Part shown: one piece after another, positions 40,995-41,790 of the stretch
Position numbering within the stretch: position 1 is the stretch's first letter
Layout: every line of letters starts with the position of its first letter
Assembly: GCA_017619275.1 (NCBI GenBank)
Contig: JAFZSR010000099.1
Coordinates: forward strand, 1 to 41,790
Direction of reading: 5' to 3'
Source of the DNA: Prevotella sp.
Lineage (GTDB): Bacteria > Bacteroidota > Bacteroidia > Bacteroidales > Bacteroidaceae
DNA length: 41,790 nucleotides
Notes under the pieces: generated by a model
What the model was told of the DNA's origin: nothing
What the model saw: the letters and a program-made list of their open reading frames with translations, nothing else
Database searches by the model: none
Program-made: the position numbers and the translations under genes

Positions 40995-41426
40995 ATGAAA
41001 CGAATGAAGGAAACAATCTTGATGATGCTGGCCGTATGCCTTTTTGCGGCCTGCTCGAGTAGTGACGACGATGAAGTCTTTGGAACCGGACTATCTGGAA
41101 AATGGGACTTGGTGGAAGTTCAGGATGGCCCTGATGGGATGTGCGTGGACGGGTATACCTGCCAATATCCGTCGGGTACTGTCGTCATCGAACTAAATGG
41201 AAACGGAAAGATTGTCTTCAACTACGAGGATGGAAAAGTAGAGACGCTGGATTATTCTCTTCCTGAAAATCAAAAGCAATATGGCGGCTCCACGCTGCCA
41301 GTGTTGATGATTGGCGAAGTGCCTTTCGGATATGCCATTGAGCGAAACAGACTGAAGCTCCACTACTGTGGCCTCTATTTATGCAACCATATACCAGCTA
41401 CATTTGTATTCAAACGGACGAAATGA
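40995..41426 (+). CDS. Lipocalin-like lipoprotein
   Basis: A 143-residue predicted lipoprotein: MKRMKETILMMLAVCLFAAC with Cys20, followed by an SSSDDDE acidic linker typical of surface-exported Bacteroidota lipoproteins. The remaining 110 residues begin LSGKWDLVEVQDGPDGMC and contain short strands (GTVVIELNGNGKIVFNY, KVETLDYSL, RNRLKLHYCGLYLC), consistent with a lipocalin-like beta-barrel. Two pairs of Cys could form disulfides. Ligand unknown. Confidence 0.8.
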   Translation: MKRMKETILMMLAVCLFAACSSSDDDEVFGTGLSGKWDLVEVQDGPDGMCVDGYTCQYPSGTVVIELNGNGKIVFNYEDGKVETLDYSLPENQKQYGGSTLPVLMIGEVPFGYAIERNRLKLHYCGLYLCNHIPATFVFKRTK

Positions 41427-41482
41427 CAATCTAAAGAAAAAGTCATTTGTTTCGGGAATAATATCTTTTTCGTGTTTTTTTT

Positions 41483-41498
41483 GAAGGCGGACGCCTTC
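41483..41498. terminator. GC-rich hairpin after the lipocalin-like gene
   Basis: GAAGGCG (41483-41489) and CGCCTTC (41492-41498) form a 7-bp stem with a 2-nt loop as written, so the closed pairs would open slightly. A run of eight T precedes it and CCAAAATTTT follows. It may end the lipocalin-like transcript or, more likely by T-run position, a transcript from the other strand. Confidence 0.4.
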
Positions 41499-41591
41499 CA
41501 AAATTTTGCGATCTGTACGGTTGGAATGGCATCGTGAATGAAAACAGAAAATACAGCTTGATTTTTCGAAACGATTTTTCCTAATTGCCTA

Positions 41592-41599
41592 TAATTTTG
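41592..41599 (+). promoter_or_regulatory. Possible -7 box (TAATTTTG) at the right edge
   Basis: TAATTTTG on the plus strand without a matching -33. If active, the transcript would start near 41607 and pass through the hairpin at 41653-41681 before the possible ORF at 41745. Confidence 0.35.
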
Positions 41600-41652
41600 C
41601 TCACGAAGTCAAGTTTCGCAAGTACTTTGCGCAGCCCCGGCTCGGGTCTCAT

Positions 41653-41681
41653 AACCACCGTCGCGTTTCACGACGGTGGTT
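41653..41681 (+). terminator. Strong 11-bp hairpin, terminator or attenuator
   Basis: AACCACCGTCG (41653-41663) and CGACGGTGGTT (41671-41681) pair perfectly around a 7-nt loop, followed by TTG. It resembles an intrinsic terminator. Its place between a -7 box and a ribosome-binding-site-like sequence also allows a leader attenuator. Confidence 0.65.
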
Positions 41682-41702
41682 TTGCTCCATACACAGATAT
41701 GC

Positions 41703-41730
41703 GACTTTGTGACATGTGACTTTGTGACAT
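41703..41730 (+). repeat. Tandem 15-bp repeat (GACTTTGTGACAT)
   Basis: GACTTTGTGACAT occurs at 41703-41715 and again at 41718-41730, a 15-bp period. It directly precedes AAGGAGG. Confidence 0.7.
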
Positions 41731-41744
41731 TAAGGAGGTTGAAT

Positions 41745-41790
41745 ATGGTGGGGAGAAAAAGAGTGTATTGTATTTTATATATTATTAATA
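41745..41790 (+). CDS. Possible gene start running off the right edge
   Basis: AAGGAGG at 41733-41739 is a strong Shine-Dalgarno sequence, rare in this window. The ATG at 41745 opens a frame MVGRKRVYCILYIIN to the edge. Only 15 codons are visible, so it cannot be identified. Confidence 0.3.
   Translation, partial: MVGRKRVYCILYIIN

Noticed and set aside
41461-41520. Possible fifth copy of the AT-rich palindrome family (T run, GAAGGCG/CGCCTTC, CCAAAATTTT)
   Set aside because: The CGTACG core and the 21-bp word spacing are absent; only the T and A runs are similar, so it is listed as an ordinary hairpin.
1-41790. CRISPR arrays, tRNA or rRNA genes, insertion sequences, prophage or integrase genes
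   Set aside because: I looked for regular repeat-spacer units, cloverleaf-like segments and transposase or integrase motifs and saw none. The repeated elements found lack an adjacent transposase.

Overview
The window looks like chromosomal DNA of a Bacteroidota member, most likely Prevotellaceae. The main reasons are the many TAnnTTTG -7 promoter boxes (often with a TTG 20 nt upstream), the near absence of Shine-Dalgarno sequences, a fused nuoCD next to nuoH with no nuoEFG, type IX secretion-style C-termini, and many Bacteroidota-type families (DUF1460, DUF3256, DUF4296, DUF4421, DUF4491, DUF5715, type II pantothenate kinase). No tRNA, rRNA, phage, insertion sequence or CRISPR array was seen. 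Gene content is mostly core metabolism and envelope biology.

Layout. 1-3531 (minus): nuoA-nuoB-nuoCD-nuoH of complex I, running off the left edge. 3716-12554 (plus): a TonB-dependent receptor, mazG, an orphan lipoprotein, rnz, then a probable operon with a tiny type IX sorting-domain protein, an L,D-transpeptidase, an ECF-like sigma factor, a putative membrane anti-sigma protein and a Spy-like periplasmic protein. 12545-14941 (minus): DUF3256, a stand-alone ABC ATPase, rsmE and a bifunctional nuclease, tightly overlapped. 15007-18296 (minus): a DksA-like protein, lspA, a DUF4296 lipoprotein, a small overlapping ORF and a nucleoside permease. 18401-21670 (minus): a DUF1460 amidase, a DUF4421 barrel and a Gfo/Idh/MocA oxidoreductase. 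21776-23638 (plus): a membrane protein and hisB. 23645-26097 (minus): rlmH, DUF4491, coaW and DUF5715. 26397-34028 (minus): sppA-lpxK-thiL-nucleotidyltransferase-guaA and a second, ATP-pyrophosphatase-only guaA. 34118-35278 (minus): an alpha/beta hydrolase. 35744-41426 (plus): a secreted multi-module alpha-amylase, a 48-residue ORF, an acyl-CoA synthetase and a lipocalin-like lipoprotein. The right edge carries hairpins and possibly the start of another gene.

The most striking content is not in the genes. Four intergenic copies (about 7071-7150, 19343-19440, 26261-26359, 35461-35546) share one geometry: a perfect AT-flanked palindrome centred on CGTACG, followed by three 7-nt words placed exactly 21 bp apart and embedded in A/T tracts. 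The palindrome changes compensatorily in one copy. A second, unrelated family of GC-rich palindromic elements occurs as inverted pairs with a 38-45 bp spacer; two pairs sit in frame inside genes (guaA and DUF5715), one pair supplies the stop codon of a nucleotidyltransferase and the leader of guaA, and a half-element sits inside the nuo operon. Other points of note are a 27-bp perfect inverted repeat carrying two divergent promoters, a LacI/MalR-like operator before the amylase, and a 116-bp out-of-frame gene overlap.
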